Counted from the first letter of the stretch, positions 38,701 through 48,492 are shown. The stretch is DNA of 64,000 nt from Aphrocallistes beatrix (GCA_963281255.1 OY725495.1:3286001-3350000); one strand, 5' to 3'. Notes: generated by a model not told the origin, from the sequence alone. Translations and numbers: made by a program.

Positions 38701-41700
38701 ATGCAATACTATGTACGGCTTCACTCTCACAATAGAAATCATTATAAGACACTATTGTAGGCTGTAGTTATAATTAATACTTCAAAGCAAAAAGTTCAAA
38801 GCATCCATTTTATACAAACAAGCGCGCTTCGCTTGCTTGCGCTGCGCGGCTGGCGGACACTTCGTGTCCGCGGGAGGCTCCCTTCGGTCGCCTGGAGGTA
38901 ACATTGGTTAATTATAAGGGAGATATCATCTCTAAATATGTCAATCTTAGTTTTAAAATCGATTTCACTCGAAAATTCACAAATTTGTCAATTTTAAAAA
39001 TTTTTGATGCGTAATGATGACGTCAAAACAAAGTGATGAGTCATCATTTTTTTATAATAGTTGCATCATATGAGACGTGTTAGTGTACAGATTCTATTAA
39101 AATTTCAGCCTTCTATCTCATATAATGCCTGAGTTATACCCGAATAACTGTGTTGCTTAACTTTTAAAAATGTGACAATGACGTCATAATTCCATGATGA
39201 GTCGACATTTTGTTCTGAGCTCAGAACTTACTGGAGCCATAGCAAAAATGGCAGTTTCTTCAATCAATTCGTTACATAATATATATATATATATATATAT
39301 ATACATACACAATAATCGAGTTTTAATAGTAAGGATTAATATTGACATCGGTTAACCGGTTAACCGCCCTGGATAAAACCAAAATAACCGACCCCGAATA
39401 TCAATTCATCATATCGATAGCAACACGTGTTGCAACATGTGTCGCAACACGTGTTGCAACATGTGTCGCAACATGTGTTGCAACATGTGTTACAACATGT
39501 GTCGCAACACGTGTTGCAACATGTGTCGCAACATGTGTCGCAACATGTGTTGCAACATGTGTCGCAACATGTGTCGCAACACGTGTCGCAACATGTGTCG
39601 CAACATGTGTTGCAACATGTGTCGCAACATGTGTCGCAACATGTGTCGCAACACGTGTTGCTATCAATATGATAAATTATTTGTTTACTTTGTTTACAAT
39701 AGATACATAAAGTAAACAAATTACAAAAATAGGCTGGAAACTAGCTTTCAACGGTTAACATGGGGTTTTCAGTGGTGTAGATTTCGAATATCATATTTTC
39801 AGATCGATATGGTAAATTATTTGTTTACTTTGTTTAGAATAGATACATAAAGTAAACAAATTACAAAAATAGCCTGGAAACTAGCTTTCAACGGTTGACA
39901 TGGGGTTTTCAGTGGTGTAGATTTCGAATATCATATTTTCAGATCGATATGGTAAATTATTTGTTTAAAATAGATACATAAAGTAAACAGATGACAAAAA
40001 TAGGCTAGAAACTAGCTTTCAACGGTTGACATGGGGTTTTCAGGGGTGTAGATTTCGAATATCATATTTTCAGATCGATATGGTAAATTATTTTTTTACT
40101 TTGTTTAGAATAGATACATAAAGTAAACTAATTACAAAAATAGGCTGGAAACTAGCTTTCAACGGTTGACATGGGGTTTTCAGTGGTGTAGATTTCGAAT
40201 ATCATATTTTCAGATCGATATGGTAAATTATTTGTTTAAAATAGATACATAAAGTAAACAGATGACAAAAATAGGCTAGAAACTAGCTTTCAACGGTTGA
40301 CATGGGGTTTTCAGGGGTGTAGATTTCGAATATCATATTTTCAGATCGATATGGTAAATTATTTTTTTACTTTGTTTAGAATAGATACATAAAGTAAACT
40401 AATTACAAAAATAGGCTGGAAACTAGCTTTCAACGGTTGACATGGGGTTTTCAGTGGTGTAGATTTCGAATATCATATTTTCAGATCGATATGGTAAATT
40501 ATTTGTTTAAAATAGATACATAAAGTAAACAGATGACAAAAATAGGCTAGAAACTAGCTTTCAACGGTTGACATGGGGTTTTCAGGGGTGTAGATTTCGA
40601 ATATCATATTTTCAGATCGATATGGTAAATTATTTGTTTACTTTGTTTAGAATAGATACATAAAGTAAACTAATTACAAAAATAGGCTGGAAACTAGCTT
40701 TCAACGGTTGACATGGGGTTTTCAGTGGTGTAGATTTCGAATTTCATATTTTCAGATCGATATGGTAAATTATTTATTTACTTTGTTTACAATAGATACA
40801 TAAAGTAAACCAATTACAAAAATAGGCTGGAAACTAGCTTTCAACGGTTGAGATGAGGTTTTCAGGGGTGTAGATCTCGAATATCTTATTTCCGGATCCA
40901 TATGAAAAATTATTCGTAGACCTTTGTTTACAATATATATATAAAGGAAAAAAATTCCAAAAATAGTTTAGATTGAATAACTCCAGGCGCCCGCAGGGCG
41001 ACTCTGCGGATACGCAGTGTCTGCAAGCCGCGCAGCGCAAGCAAGCGAAGCGCGCTTGTAATAATTATATAATAATTATACAATAATTATATAATAATTG
41101 TTTTATATCTTAAATGTATTATAGTGTATGGCAATAAAAAAGATTATGTGCATTTTTCACACCTTTATATACATATTTTCACACCATTTGATGAATTTTG
41201 AAAATAACGCTAGAAACTTGTTTTAACCGGTTGACATGGGGTTTTGAGCGGTGTAGACTTCGAATAACATATTTTCAGATCTATATGATAAATTATTTGT
41301 TTACTTTTGTTTACATTAGATACATAAAGTAAACAAATCTCAAACATATTCTAAAAATTTGCTTTAAACGGTTGACATGGGGTTTCCAGGGGTGTAGATT
41401 TCGAATATCATATTTTCGAGTAACACAACTCTCAGGCTATAAATATCAACCGTGGAATGCCCACTGGGGACACAGTGTCCCCGATATATCCCAGCCATTT
41501 TCTATGCAACTGAAGCAATGAAAGTGCGAAGCCATATAAATGCTGGGCATCCCACAGTTAAATATCCTAAGAAGCCATATAAATCCGCTTTAGTCTCTAA
41601 AGATTCAAGGATGAACAATGTCCTTTATTTCTACATGAATTTGACTTCTTAAAGTTAACTTGATGCTATGCACTACATGTATGATCAAAGTATTGTTCAT

Positions 41701-41975
41701 ATGAACTACGTACGTATATTGTTTAGGTAGCATATGTGTTAGGACAGTTGCAGAATAGAATGTCTATTCCCGCTCTAAAATCTCGACTGACAGACCTGAC
41801 AGAGGACTACATGGTGCGACACGAGAGTGCAGAGGCGCTGGGAGCCATTGCGGATGCCGAGTGTAGAGAGCTCTTGACTGCATTTCTAAATGACCAAGAT
41901 CGCTGTGTGAGGGAATCTTGTGAAGTGGCGCTTGATATTTGTGACTATGAAACAAGTGGGGAGAGTATTACGTAG
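35737..41975 (+). CDS. DOHH: Deoxyhypusine hydroxylase, 3 exons
   Basis: A HEAT-repeat diiron enzyme that hydroxylates deoxyhypusine on eIF5A, the final step of hypusine formation, in the cytosol. Exons: 35737-36034, 36147-36496, 41727-41975. Introns are GT-AG and the total of 897 nt gives 298 residues, the usual length. All four metal-binding His-Glu pairs are present: [13 protein letters not shown] and [10 protein letters not shown] in the first half, then FRHE (split by intron 2) plus VAYVLGQ, and [12 protein letters not shown] in the second half. The linker contains YFSVDPAPP. The end, [15 protein letters not shown], is typical. Intron 2 is 5.2 kb and packed with repeats, but its splice sites are clean, so the gene looks functional. 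Confidence 0.96.
36630..36720. repeat. AT-rich tandem array (TATAATAATTA), left segment
   Basis: Part of a once-continuous array of roughly 10-bp TATAATAATTA-type units in DOHH intron 2. Further segments are at about 37481-37622, 37811-37879, 38574-38658 and 41060-41098, each separated from the next by an inserted element. Confidence 0.9.
36721..37480 (+). mobile_element. Helentron-like element, second subfamily
   Basis: The 5' end is TCTTATATATTAAAACTCTA, then a T run, GTTTGTTTGTCCGAATTGAT and GAAGAACTGG. The 3' end is AAGCCGCGCAGCGCAAGCAA, then GCGAAGCGCGCTTGT. It shares both termini with the 13-kb array but has a different body (GCCGAGATAGGTGACAAAAT). It is inserted in the AT-rich array. 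A related copy lies in inverse orientation at 62108-62627. Confidence 0.72.
37625..37810. mobile_element. Pogo/Tc1-type MITE
   Basis: A 186-bp element with ends CAGTAGAACTCGGTTA and TAACCGAGTTCTACTG, flanked by TA. It is inserted in the AT-rich array of DOHH intron 2. A decayed relative is at 47897-48148 (shared CAGAGAAATGAGTACGTACT). Confidence 0.9.
37880..38573. mobile_element. Foldback element with minisatellite arms
   Basis: A 694-bp element. Each arm is a short tandem array of a 15-16-bp unit reading GGACACTTCGTTACA or GGACAGTTCGTTACA: about six units at 37885-37980 and, in inverse orientation, about six at 38468-38570. The extreme ends GGAATACGGACAGTTC and GAACTGTCCGTATCC mirror each other. 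A 10-bp CAATAATTAT flanks both sides, but that word is also the host array's repeat unit. The central 480 bp has no gene. Confidence 0.85.
38818..39337 (-). mobile_element. Helentron-like element, first subfamily
   Basis: A complete minus-strand copy. The 3' hairpin end is at 38818 (ACAAGCGCGCTTCGCTTGCT in window orientation) and the 5' end is at 39337 (ATCGAGTTTTAATAGTAAGG in window orientation). The body matches array copies 1 and 2 at 13 kb. It lies in DOHH intron 2. Confidence 0.75.
39419..39663. repeat. 12-bp minisatellite GCAACATGTGTC
   Basis: About 20 copies of a 12-bp unit (GCAACATGTGTC/T, sometimes CACG). Because 12 is a multiple of three and the unit lacks stops, long open frames exist on both strands (Ala-Thr-Cys-Val and Gln-His-Val-Ser repeats). 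These are by-products and not genes. It is intronic. Confidence 0.95.
39664..40960. repeat. 140/131-bp satellite array with dimeric order
   Basis: About nine tandem units, each containing AAATTATTTGTTTACTTTG, ATAGATACATAAAGTAAAC, AACTAGCTTTCAACGGTTGA and TTTCGAATATCATATTTTCA. Unit starts (AAATTATTT) fall at about 39674, 39814, 39954, 40085, 40225, 40356, 40496, 40627, 40767 and 40906. Spacings alternate 140 and 131 bp in the middle, because every second unit lacks the TTACTTTGT piece: a 271-bp higher-order repeat. Confidence 0.93.
40981..41059 (+). mobile_element. Helentron-like 3' terminus
   Basis: Identical in layout to the end of 36721-37480 (TGTCTGCAAGCCGCGCAGCG, then AAGCGCGCTTGT) and likewise followed by the AT-rich array. 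The satellite array to its left may be the internal part of a larger element ending here; the 5' end is not identified. Confidence 0.6.
41200..41426. repeat. Diverged satellite units
   Basis: One and a half older units of the 140-bp satellite (AACGGTTGACATGGGGTTT, then TTTCGAATATCATATTTTC), separated from the main array by the Helentron-like terminus and the AT repeat. Confidence 0.85.
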
Positions 41976-42956
41976 TTATGCGAGTGTTTGGTAACTCTGA
42001 TATGTGCGTTAGGTAATAATGTAGTGTGAATTTGAAAGCTATTCATTGGAATTATGAAAATATTAAAGCAATTTTTAAATATTTAAAAAAATTACTGCGA
42101 CCAAAAATATTTCGTCTTTCATTCTGATAGAGAGATATTAATATCAAAATGTAATACAGTACAACATCGCTAATCCGAGCACTTCGTTCTTACAATCCAA
42201 ACACCCAAAATATAATCTTATATCTTATACGATAAGAATACCTTGGGACCCAAGAAAAATATTCTTATCTAATACTTGTATAAATTCCATTATTAATAAT
42301 TAGTATAATTTTAATATTGGTTTAATGGTTTTGTGCCGTTGTAGGGACAGGGGAATATTCTTTTATGGTGTAAATATTTCGAGACCAAAAATACTCTTCT
42401 CTTCTGGTAGACAAATAATAATAATATAAAAACTGCCATATACGCCTGGTAAAGAACTCAAATATTAAAGTGAGTTACGAGACTAAATGATTCTCATTAA
42501 ATGACTGTGTATATTCGATGTTTCAACTTCAGCAGATGCAAAATCTATAGTTTTAGAACGAAACTTATAGAACTGAGACTTACAAAATGGATCATATTTG
42601 ACCTTTTTTCTATCATTGATTAAGAAATTGATTTGAAAGAAGCAATTACTAATTTCTCTTTTGCAGTTGTGACTATCAGATTCTATACGTTAAAAAATGC
42701 GCTTGTTTAACAACATACATACACTCTCATAATAGAACAATGAAATTCAAATCAACAATTCTATTTTAATTAATAAGTCAGTTTACCAAAGTATTTTGGA
42801 CCTGGAAATAGGTTGCTACAGAGAAACAAAAATAGTATTGAACAAGTAAAGACATGTATGAAGTGAGATAACACTGCAGGACAGTAGAGTATATTCAAAC
42901 AAAGTCTAATATAAGAAACAAACCACTAAATTAACAGGAAATACTTGCAACCTAAT
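41976..42956. other. Spacer with a decayed pogo-type MITE end
   Basis: AT-rich, no gene. At about 42158-42240 there is a half-element beginning CAGTACAACATCGCTAATCC, related to 28433-28621, without a recognisable right end. Confidence 0.5.
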
Positions 42957-43205
42957 CTAGAATATTTTGATACAGTGGAATGGTTCACGGCAAGAGACTA
43001 ATATATTTTCTCCAAAGCAGTTTCCAACCTTCTCAGTACACGGAGTCTCCTTGCCAATTCTATGTAATAACTGTCTTTCTGATGAGAATACTTTCAATGC
43101 CTCAGAATTACGGTCAGAAATGATTGCATTCTTATCTGGATCCACATAAATGAACTAGTAGTAGAAACTTGCCCCCTTTCTCCAAGAATGAGAACATACG
43201 ATTGA
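42957..43205 (-). pseudogene. C-terminal fragment of an NHL-repeat gene
   Basis: Sixty-two open codons (43145-42957) align with the last third of the NHL family, ending FHCIKIF exactly like the gene at 50761. Upstream of 43145 the similarity continues (CSHSW, then a stretch matching the ISTASSF region), but with a stop and a frame change, and it disappears near 43205. A 5'-truncated remnant. Confidence 0.82.
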
Positions 43206-43586
43206 TAAGATGTCTAGTATTGGACAGAAATCCCCTCACAGAAGGGATGGGAGTGTACTGTCACATTCTTGGAATGTTGAAGCAATCTTTCATATTTTGT
43301 CTCATCCTAAGAATGTGGAAGCACTTTTTAAGCATAAAACCATACTAAGTATTAGGAATTTATTAAGAGTTATTGAAATCACAAGTCTATAGTGAGTGTA
43401 TATTCAATACATAAATGCGTACTTGTTAACTTCTTATTGTCGCCAAGCTTCTGCATTTTTCAACACTTAGAATGCCATATTATTTCTGTGCCAAAATCAT
43501 ACAAGTATTAGCCAGAAAGTATAAATATTCAATAGTTTCTAGTGAAATTAATTCTATTTTATCTCGAAAGACTAACCATATTAAAT

Positions 43587-43811
43587 ATGCGAGAAAATCC
43601 TGAACCTTTCAATCCACTCATTGCCCAACTACACGAAATAGTGATTCAGAAGCAACAGGATATAATTCAGATGCTGACGGACCTACTATGCTGTGAGGAA
43701 GAAATAGATGTGAGAAAATCTTTAGTTTTTATAGAGGAAGAGATATCCAAAATATCCAAAATAATTGAATCTTTTCCCAACAAGATGAATAATCAAGAAG
43801 CAAAACTGTGA
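43587..43811 (+). CDS. Small helical hypothetical protein
   Basis: A short open frame of about 75 residues, counted from MRENPEPFNP. It is predicted mostly alpha-helical by composition (LIAQLHEIVIQKQQDIIQML, then FIEEEISKISKIIESF). An in-frame upstream Met at 43542 would lengthen it to 89. I do not recognise it. It could be an isolated exon, a remnant of a coiled-coil gene or chance. The neighbours are a broken NHL fragment and empty sequence. Confidence 0.3.
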   Translation: MRENPEPFNPLIAQLHEIVIQKQQDIIQMLTDLLCCEEEIDVRKSLVFIEEEISKISKIIESFPNKMNNQEAKL

Positions 43812-44809
43812 TTCATTTTCTTAGTTCCTTTCTAACATTCACCATTTTTAGAAAATTAATTATTTATTCATTTACTCATTTAATTATTTCATTTAAAAAT
43901 TTTCAATTAAAATACCCAAATCTTGCATTCGTCAATATCATTAAAGAATATATTACGTGTGACGATCGGAAAAAATCAAGGAAACCGTTATTTTAGGTCA
44001 AAATATTGGGAAACTCACTTAATTGAAAAGCTGAATAAGGCCGAATTGTTAAATTAGAATAAAGCTGAATAATATGTACAAGACTGAATAAGTTCACATA
44101 ATATGCGATATGCGAGTGAAATTCCATTAAAATAGTTTAGTTAATAACGGTGTCCCGAAATTATTTTTTGTATTCCGGAATCCTGATGATGTATAAGAGC
44201 AAAGCTAAGTGATAGCACTTTAGACACACTTTTATCAGGAACAACCTGAAAAAAGAAAACTAAAGACCGCCTCATTCTTCATTCTGTTTCATTATTCATT
44301 ATGTTTCATTAATTCATATCAAGTCATGTTCCATTAAACTATTATACAAATACGAGCATACCAATTCTTGAAAGTTCCTATCCTGGGATCCCGGGATTCA
44401 GAATTTGGCAATTCCGAAATCTCAGGATTACAATTTTAGCCCAGGATATCAGAATTTATGTCAAAAGTTCATTCAAACTCTAAACTATAATTCGAGCGTA
44501 ATGATAATAGAGGTTTCACACCTCTGTAATGATAAACTATATTTTAAAATGAGCTTATATGGCAGTTCAACTTCACATAATCCAATTTTCATACTAAAAC
44601 CCTTAATGTGACTATTCACGAAGTTTTAACCTATATGAATATGCACTTAGAAATCGCATATTATTCTTCTGTGAGGCAACACTTGGTCTGTCAAGCTTTT
44701 TCAAGGTGTGCAATCTATATTTTTAAAATAACACAGAAATAGAATACAACACTTTATATCAAAAATCATTCACAATCAAATTCTGACACCTAGTAAGCAT
44801 GAGTCCATT
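43812..44809. other. Unannotated spacer
   Basis: No gene is visible. AT-rich, with a cluster of short words such as CGGAATCC, TGGGATCC and CCCGGGATT around 44170-44420 that may be a worn MITE. Confidence 0.4.
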
Positions 44810-45241
44810 TTATGCAATGACAAGGTTAGAAATAAACAAATTCAATTTCTTTGTGAATAGATTCGAACCAATACTCAAACCCTTTGGATCACAAAAAGGA
44901 TTCTTCACAACATACTCTATATAATAGCCGGTGTATATCTCCTTCAAGATATCGGCTACCTTAGCTGAGTCAGCTTGCAAGTCCGTGTTTAGTATAAACT
45001 TCAGTTTGGATTGAGTTTCGAAGTAATGCAATCGATGTTTGTTCGTTGCATAGGAACCAAACTGATTGTCACCGTCAATCGAAGATAAACGATTAATGAA
45101 AGATTTTATTGAGAAAATCATTCCGTACATAAGTTTGAATTCTTCTTCTTTGGATACCTTCGAATCTCCGTTTCTCTGCCATTCCCAATAGTAAATGCAC
45201 TGACCTTCACTGTTGAAAATGTAGATATTGTGGATAGTCAT
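44810..45241 (-). CDS. TRAPPC1: TRAPP complex subunit 1
   Basis: A 143-residue single-exon protein, subunit of the TRAPP tethering complexes that act as a Rab1 exchange factor in ER-Golgi traffic (Bet5 in yeast). It has a longin-type fold over the whole length. Recognisable stretches are TIHNIYIFNSEGQCIYYWEW at the start, FKLMYGMIFSIKSFINRLS, YFETQSKLKFILNTD and IYTGYYIEYVVKNPF, with a short hydrophobic end. Length and domain limits match the family. The start Met directly precedes the conserved N-terminal beta-strand. Confidence 0.96.
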   Translation of the reverse strand: MTIHNIYIFNSEGQCIYYWEWQRNGDSKVSKEEEFKLMYGMIFSIKSFINRLSSIDGDNQFGSYATNKHRLHYFETQSKLKFILNTDLQADSAKVADILKEIYTGYYIEYVVKNPFCDPKGLSIGSNLFTKKLNLFISNLVIA

Positions 45242-45294
45242 GAAACTAAAGTTGGAATAGTTCTATCAAATAGAAATAAAGGAAGGGATAGTCT

Positions 45295-45402
45295 ACTTGG
45301 GAATCGGAATAAGACCTAAAATTGAAGTAGGAATAAGACCTAAACCATTCGAAGTAGGAATAAGACCTAAAATAATTTCGAAGTAGGAATAAGACCTAAA
45401 AC
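45295..45402. repeat. Minisatellite, about 23-27-bp unit
   Basis: Four copies of GAAGTAGGAATAAGACCTAA with variable spacers, just upstream of the TRAPPC1 start codon. It may overlap that gene's 5' region. Confidence 0.9.
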
Positions 45403-45664
45403 GTCTTATTCCAGCGACTCGTCTACTTAATTTCATAAACCGCGACTTAACTGATTTAAAACTTTTAGTGAAGCTCCTACAAATACATAGGAGAATGATA
45501 CCATGGCCAGCGCCACGTTTTGTCGGCAGTGGGCGTCTTAAGAGGGATTTCTTGAAACTAGGTGCCTTTAAGATTAGTCGGCGTTGAAATTTAATTTGCA
45601 TATTAAGAAGACGGACGGTTTGTCAATTGTCACATCCATTAGTTCGTAGCTTTTTCCAGATTTA

Positions 45665-46116
45665 CAGTCAGGGTCGCTTATTGTGAACCACCAGGGGGCC
45701 AAAAAATCTGTTCATAATAGAGATACTATGAACATTCGTTTATTATGAATGGTCCCAATTTCATTTTTTAGATAGGATTTGTATTGACTTAAGTTCGCTT
45801 AACCCCAACTTGACGAGGAATGTTGAATTGAAAGTGAAAGTTAATTGAAAGTGAATTGAAATTGAAAATGAAAGTGGGGTCATTTCTATTTATACCTTTG
45901 ACCCCACGTCAAATTAGGGTTAATATGAAGTATCTCTATTATGAACAGATTCTTTGGTCCCCTGGTGGTTCACAATAAGCGACCCTGACTGTACTTCATA
46001 TTAAGCGAACTTGATCCAATACAAATCCTATCTAAAAATGAAATTGGGACCAGGAGATTAGTTCATAATAAACAAATGTTCATATTAAGCGGGTTAATAA
46101 TAAGCGACCCTGACTG
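45665..46116. mobile_element. Two abutting pogo/Tc1-type MITEs, CAGTCAGGGTCGC family
   Basis: The first element runs from CAGTCAGGGTCGCTTATTGT (45665) to GCGACCCTGACTG at about 45990. A second, missing its left end, follows directly to 46116 and ends with the same terminal word before TA. The family is the same as 25548-25732. A piggyBac-like MITE sits inside the first. Confidence 0.82.
45803..45919. mobile_element. piggyBac-like MITE nested in another MITE
   Basis: A 117-bp element with ends CCCCAACTTGACG and GTCAAATTAGGG, flanked by TTAA on each side (45799-45802 and 45920-45923). The host element's GCTTAATATGAAG site is present once in uninterrupted relatives, which confirms TTAA as the duplicated target. 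Confidence 0.88.
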
Positions 46117-46257
46117 TATTAACAGTAAGTAACTGAATCCTTCACAGTTCTGGTCGCTGTCATTCTAGAAAATAAAACGTCAAATAATAATTTACATATA
46201 ACATTTACCTAATAATATTCAAATTTCACCAAATCTCAAACTCAAGTCTACATCACT

Positions 46258-47853
46258 TCAATCATTCTGATCTTGCCGTTCTCTAGGTTTCCCCCTTCCC
46301 CTAGAATTCCTCTGTCTAGACCTTGAACTCGATTGACCGTGATGTCTATTATCTTGACCATAATACTGCTTTGCAGAATCTTCGTATTCTCTCCTGGGGT
46401 AATAATCATCTCTCCTGGGGGGATCATAGTCCCTGCTAGAGTAATAATCATCTCTACCAGAGTAATCATAATCTCTACCTGAGTAGCCGTATTGAGCATT
46501 AGAGTGATCGTATTTCCTATTAGGGTAACCACTCTCTCGACTCGAGTAATAGTAATCTTCATTTGAGTAAGAATCGCTCTCACGCGAGTATTCGTAATCT
46601 CTTCTCCGGTGATCATTACTTGTTCTGGAGTAATCGTTTCCCCTTCTTGAGTAGTCAGGATCTCTCCTAGATGAGTTAGCGTATCTCACGTCATGTTGAG
46701 GTGAAGAGTGTGTCCCTCGCTGATTCCTGTGAGGATTGTGACGCTTCCTGTCTCTAGAATCTGAGTGCTCTGTGCGAGGAAAATTAGGTTTTTGGTGCTG
46801 ATGCATTGGAGAGTTTTGTGAAACAGTCGGATTAGTCTTGTCAGGAATATTGTCATCATTAACTAATACCGTTTCTAATTCAGACGGAGATGTGAGAATT
46901 ATTTTCTCTTCGTTATTAGCTAAAGTTTTTTCTTTCAATTCAGTAATTTCAGAATTATTCACGCTATCTTCAGTAGTTTCAAGGCATATTTCAGTCTGAA
47001 CCTTGGATCCTGGAGGTGTGGGGGGACGCCATGCAGTATCTACATCGAATTTCGTCGCTTCCTGATCCAGGTCTATTATGCCTCCGGATAGTCGCTGCTT
47101 CTCAATCAAAGCAGCTCGCCTCGCTTGTTCTTCAAGCATTTTCTGGTCTGGCTTATAAACTGCAGTCTCGGTTTGGTGCTGATAGAAATATTCCGGGCTT
47201 ATTTCTCTGATATCTTCGAGACATTGAGATTCTGAAGCTATAACCTTTCTACACACCGGACATTCAAGTTCCATTTCTTTCTGTTTCAAACCAGCTACGT
47301 TCTCCTCTGATCTCGACTGGCGCATGTTATCCAACTCTGACTGGATGTAGCAAGCAAAGCATGCGAGGTGGAAGTAATGGAAACAGTCAGTTTTCGTATA
47401 ACTCTTGACTGGATCCCTCTCACTCACCTCTTCAAAATCAGACATACACACACAACAGCTCTCCGACGGCTTATTCTGCTCAGTTATATACACTTTAAGA
47501 TGCTCTATCACTTCGTACAACATGGAGTGTCCGGTCTTCATTTCAGACACCTGTTTCGCCTCACTTAACATCCCTGCCAACAGCTCGTCACTCAACCCTC
47601 TCGAGTTCACTATTGTCCATGAGGGGGGCACTAGAGGGTACTTGGCTGGGATCAAGACTTTCAGCTTCACAAATACGAATTGTTTCGTTTTATCATCTGC
47701 AGTGCTAGGTTCTAAATTTAGGTGTAAAAGCTTTTCGTCTTCTTTCGTGTTCTCGTCGGATATCTGTAGCTCTTCGAAGAATACAGCGTTTAGGAAGTCG
47801 AGCTCATCTTCCAAACAAGTACTCTCCATTCGAACGAAGGATTTGTCAGTCAT
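46258..47853 (-). CDS. RNF25: RWD-RING E3 ubiquitin ligase RNF25
   Basis: A 531-residue single-exon E3 ligase. An RWD domain occupies about residues 10-125 (EDELDFLNAVFFEELQIS, then IPAKYPLVPPSWTI). A RING follows at about 133-202, starting CCVCMSDF, with CFHYFHLACFACYIQSE in the middle and ECPVCRKVI at the end. A conserved block after the RING carries YKPDQKMLEEQARRAALIEKQ. Residues from about 370 to the end are low-complexity Arg/Ser/Tyr/Asp, with repeated DYSRR- and DYYSSR-type units, longer than in vertebrates. In animals RNF25 acts at stalled ribosomes and in ubiquitin signalling; conservation of the RING cysteines and histidines suggests activity. The tandem character of the tail leaves a second frame open at 46248-46616, which is not a gene. 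Confidence 0.95.
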   Translation of the reverse strand: MTDKSFVRMESTCLEDELDFLNAVFFEELQISDENTKEDEKLLHLNLEPSTADDKTKQFVFVKLKVLIPAKYPLVPPSWTIVNSRGLSDELLAGMLSEAKQVSEMKTGHSMLYEVIEHLKVYITEQNKPSESCCVCMSDFEEVSERDPVKSYTKTDCFHYFHLACFACYIQSELDNMRQSRSEENVAGLKQKEMELECPVCRKVIASESQCLEDIREISPEYFYQHQTETAVYKPDQKMLEEQARRAALIEKQRLSGGIIDLDQEATKFDVDTAWRPPTPPGSKVQTEICLETTEDSVNNSEITELKEKTLANNEEKIILTSPSELETVLVNDDNIPDKTNPTVSQNSPMHQHQKPNFPRTEHSDSRDRKRHNPHRNQRGTHSSPQHDVRYANSSRRDPDYSRRGNDYSRTSNDHRRRDYEYSRESDSYSNEDYYYSSRESGYPNRKYDHSNAQYGYSGRDYDYSGRDDYYSSRDYDPPRRDDYYPRREYEDSAKQYYGQDNRHHGQSSSRSRQRNSRGRGKPRERQDQND

Positions 47854-47896
47854 TTAGCACTACTAATTAGGGTTGAATGTAACAATCCATCATATA

Positions 47897-48148
47897 CAGT
47901 AACTCGGGTGATTATGGTGTATCCTCCGGGAAGCGAAGGAAAGTACCTACTAACTGGGTACGAATTGAAATTATATATGAATCAATATATTAAGGGGTCA
48001 TTTCTTTTTATAGCAAATACCCCACACTTCTAAAGATCCCCGCCCAAAATTACTTAATCGGAAATGAGTTAGCAATAATCTTGCGCCATTTAAGAGTTAA
48101 CAGAATTTTGGTTCAGAGAAATGAGTACGTACTAACCGAGTTTTACTG
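47897..48148. mobile_element. Decayed pogo/Tc1-type MITE upstream of RNF25
   Basis: It starts CAGTAACTCGGGTGATTA and ends CTAACCGAGTTTTACTG, a relative of 37625-37810. The left flank is TA and the right flank a mutated AA. It begins 44 bp upstream of the RNF25 start codon, so it may lie in the promoter. Confidence 0.75.
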
Positions 48149-48294
48149 AATTCGTACGTATGATAGATATTGTATTATATAAAGGCTGGATAAGATTAAC
48201 TTACAGATGTGTTGGTTTATTGCTCCAAAAATGTAAACGTTTTAACCATCTTGCAAGCATTAATACACAAATAACTTCTATGATGAATATTTTA

Positions 48295-48492
48295 CATACA
48301 TGCCAACCTCTCCATGGAAACATCGGGACATAAGTAGTACTGTTTTAGCGGGACATAGTGTATTAGTATTGGTCGTATACACTGAAAAGTGGGACAATTC
48401 CACTTTTTGTAATGTTTTCACGGGAAACTGCTTTCAATATTTGTCCGAAAAAGCGGGACATCCCGCCAAAAACGGAACAGTTGGCAAGTATG
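48295..48492. mobile_element. MITE, CATACATGCCAAC family
   Basis: A 198-bp element with ends CATACATGCCAACC and GTTGGCAAGTATG and interior GCGGGACAT words. The flanks share ATTTTA. Relatives are at 60337-60529 and 25085-25246. Confidence 0.82.

Noticed and set aside
39342..39719. Cys-rich repeat 'proteins' on both strands
   Set aside because: These frames follow from the 12-bp minisatellite lying inside a DOHH intron.
45293..45601. 102-residue frame upstream of TRAPPC1
   Set aside because: Its C-terminal part is the GAAGTAGGAATAAGACC minisatellite, and the rest is basic, patternless text with no family resemblance.
46248..46616. 122-residue frame rich in Thr/Ile inside RNF25
   Set aside because: It is a shadow of the repetitive RNF25 tail in another frame.
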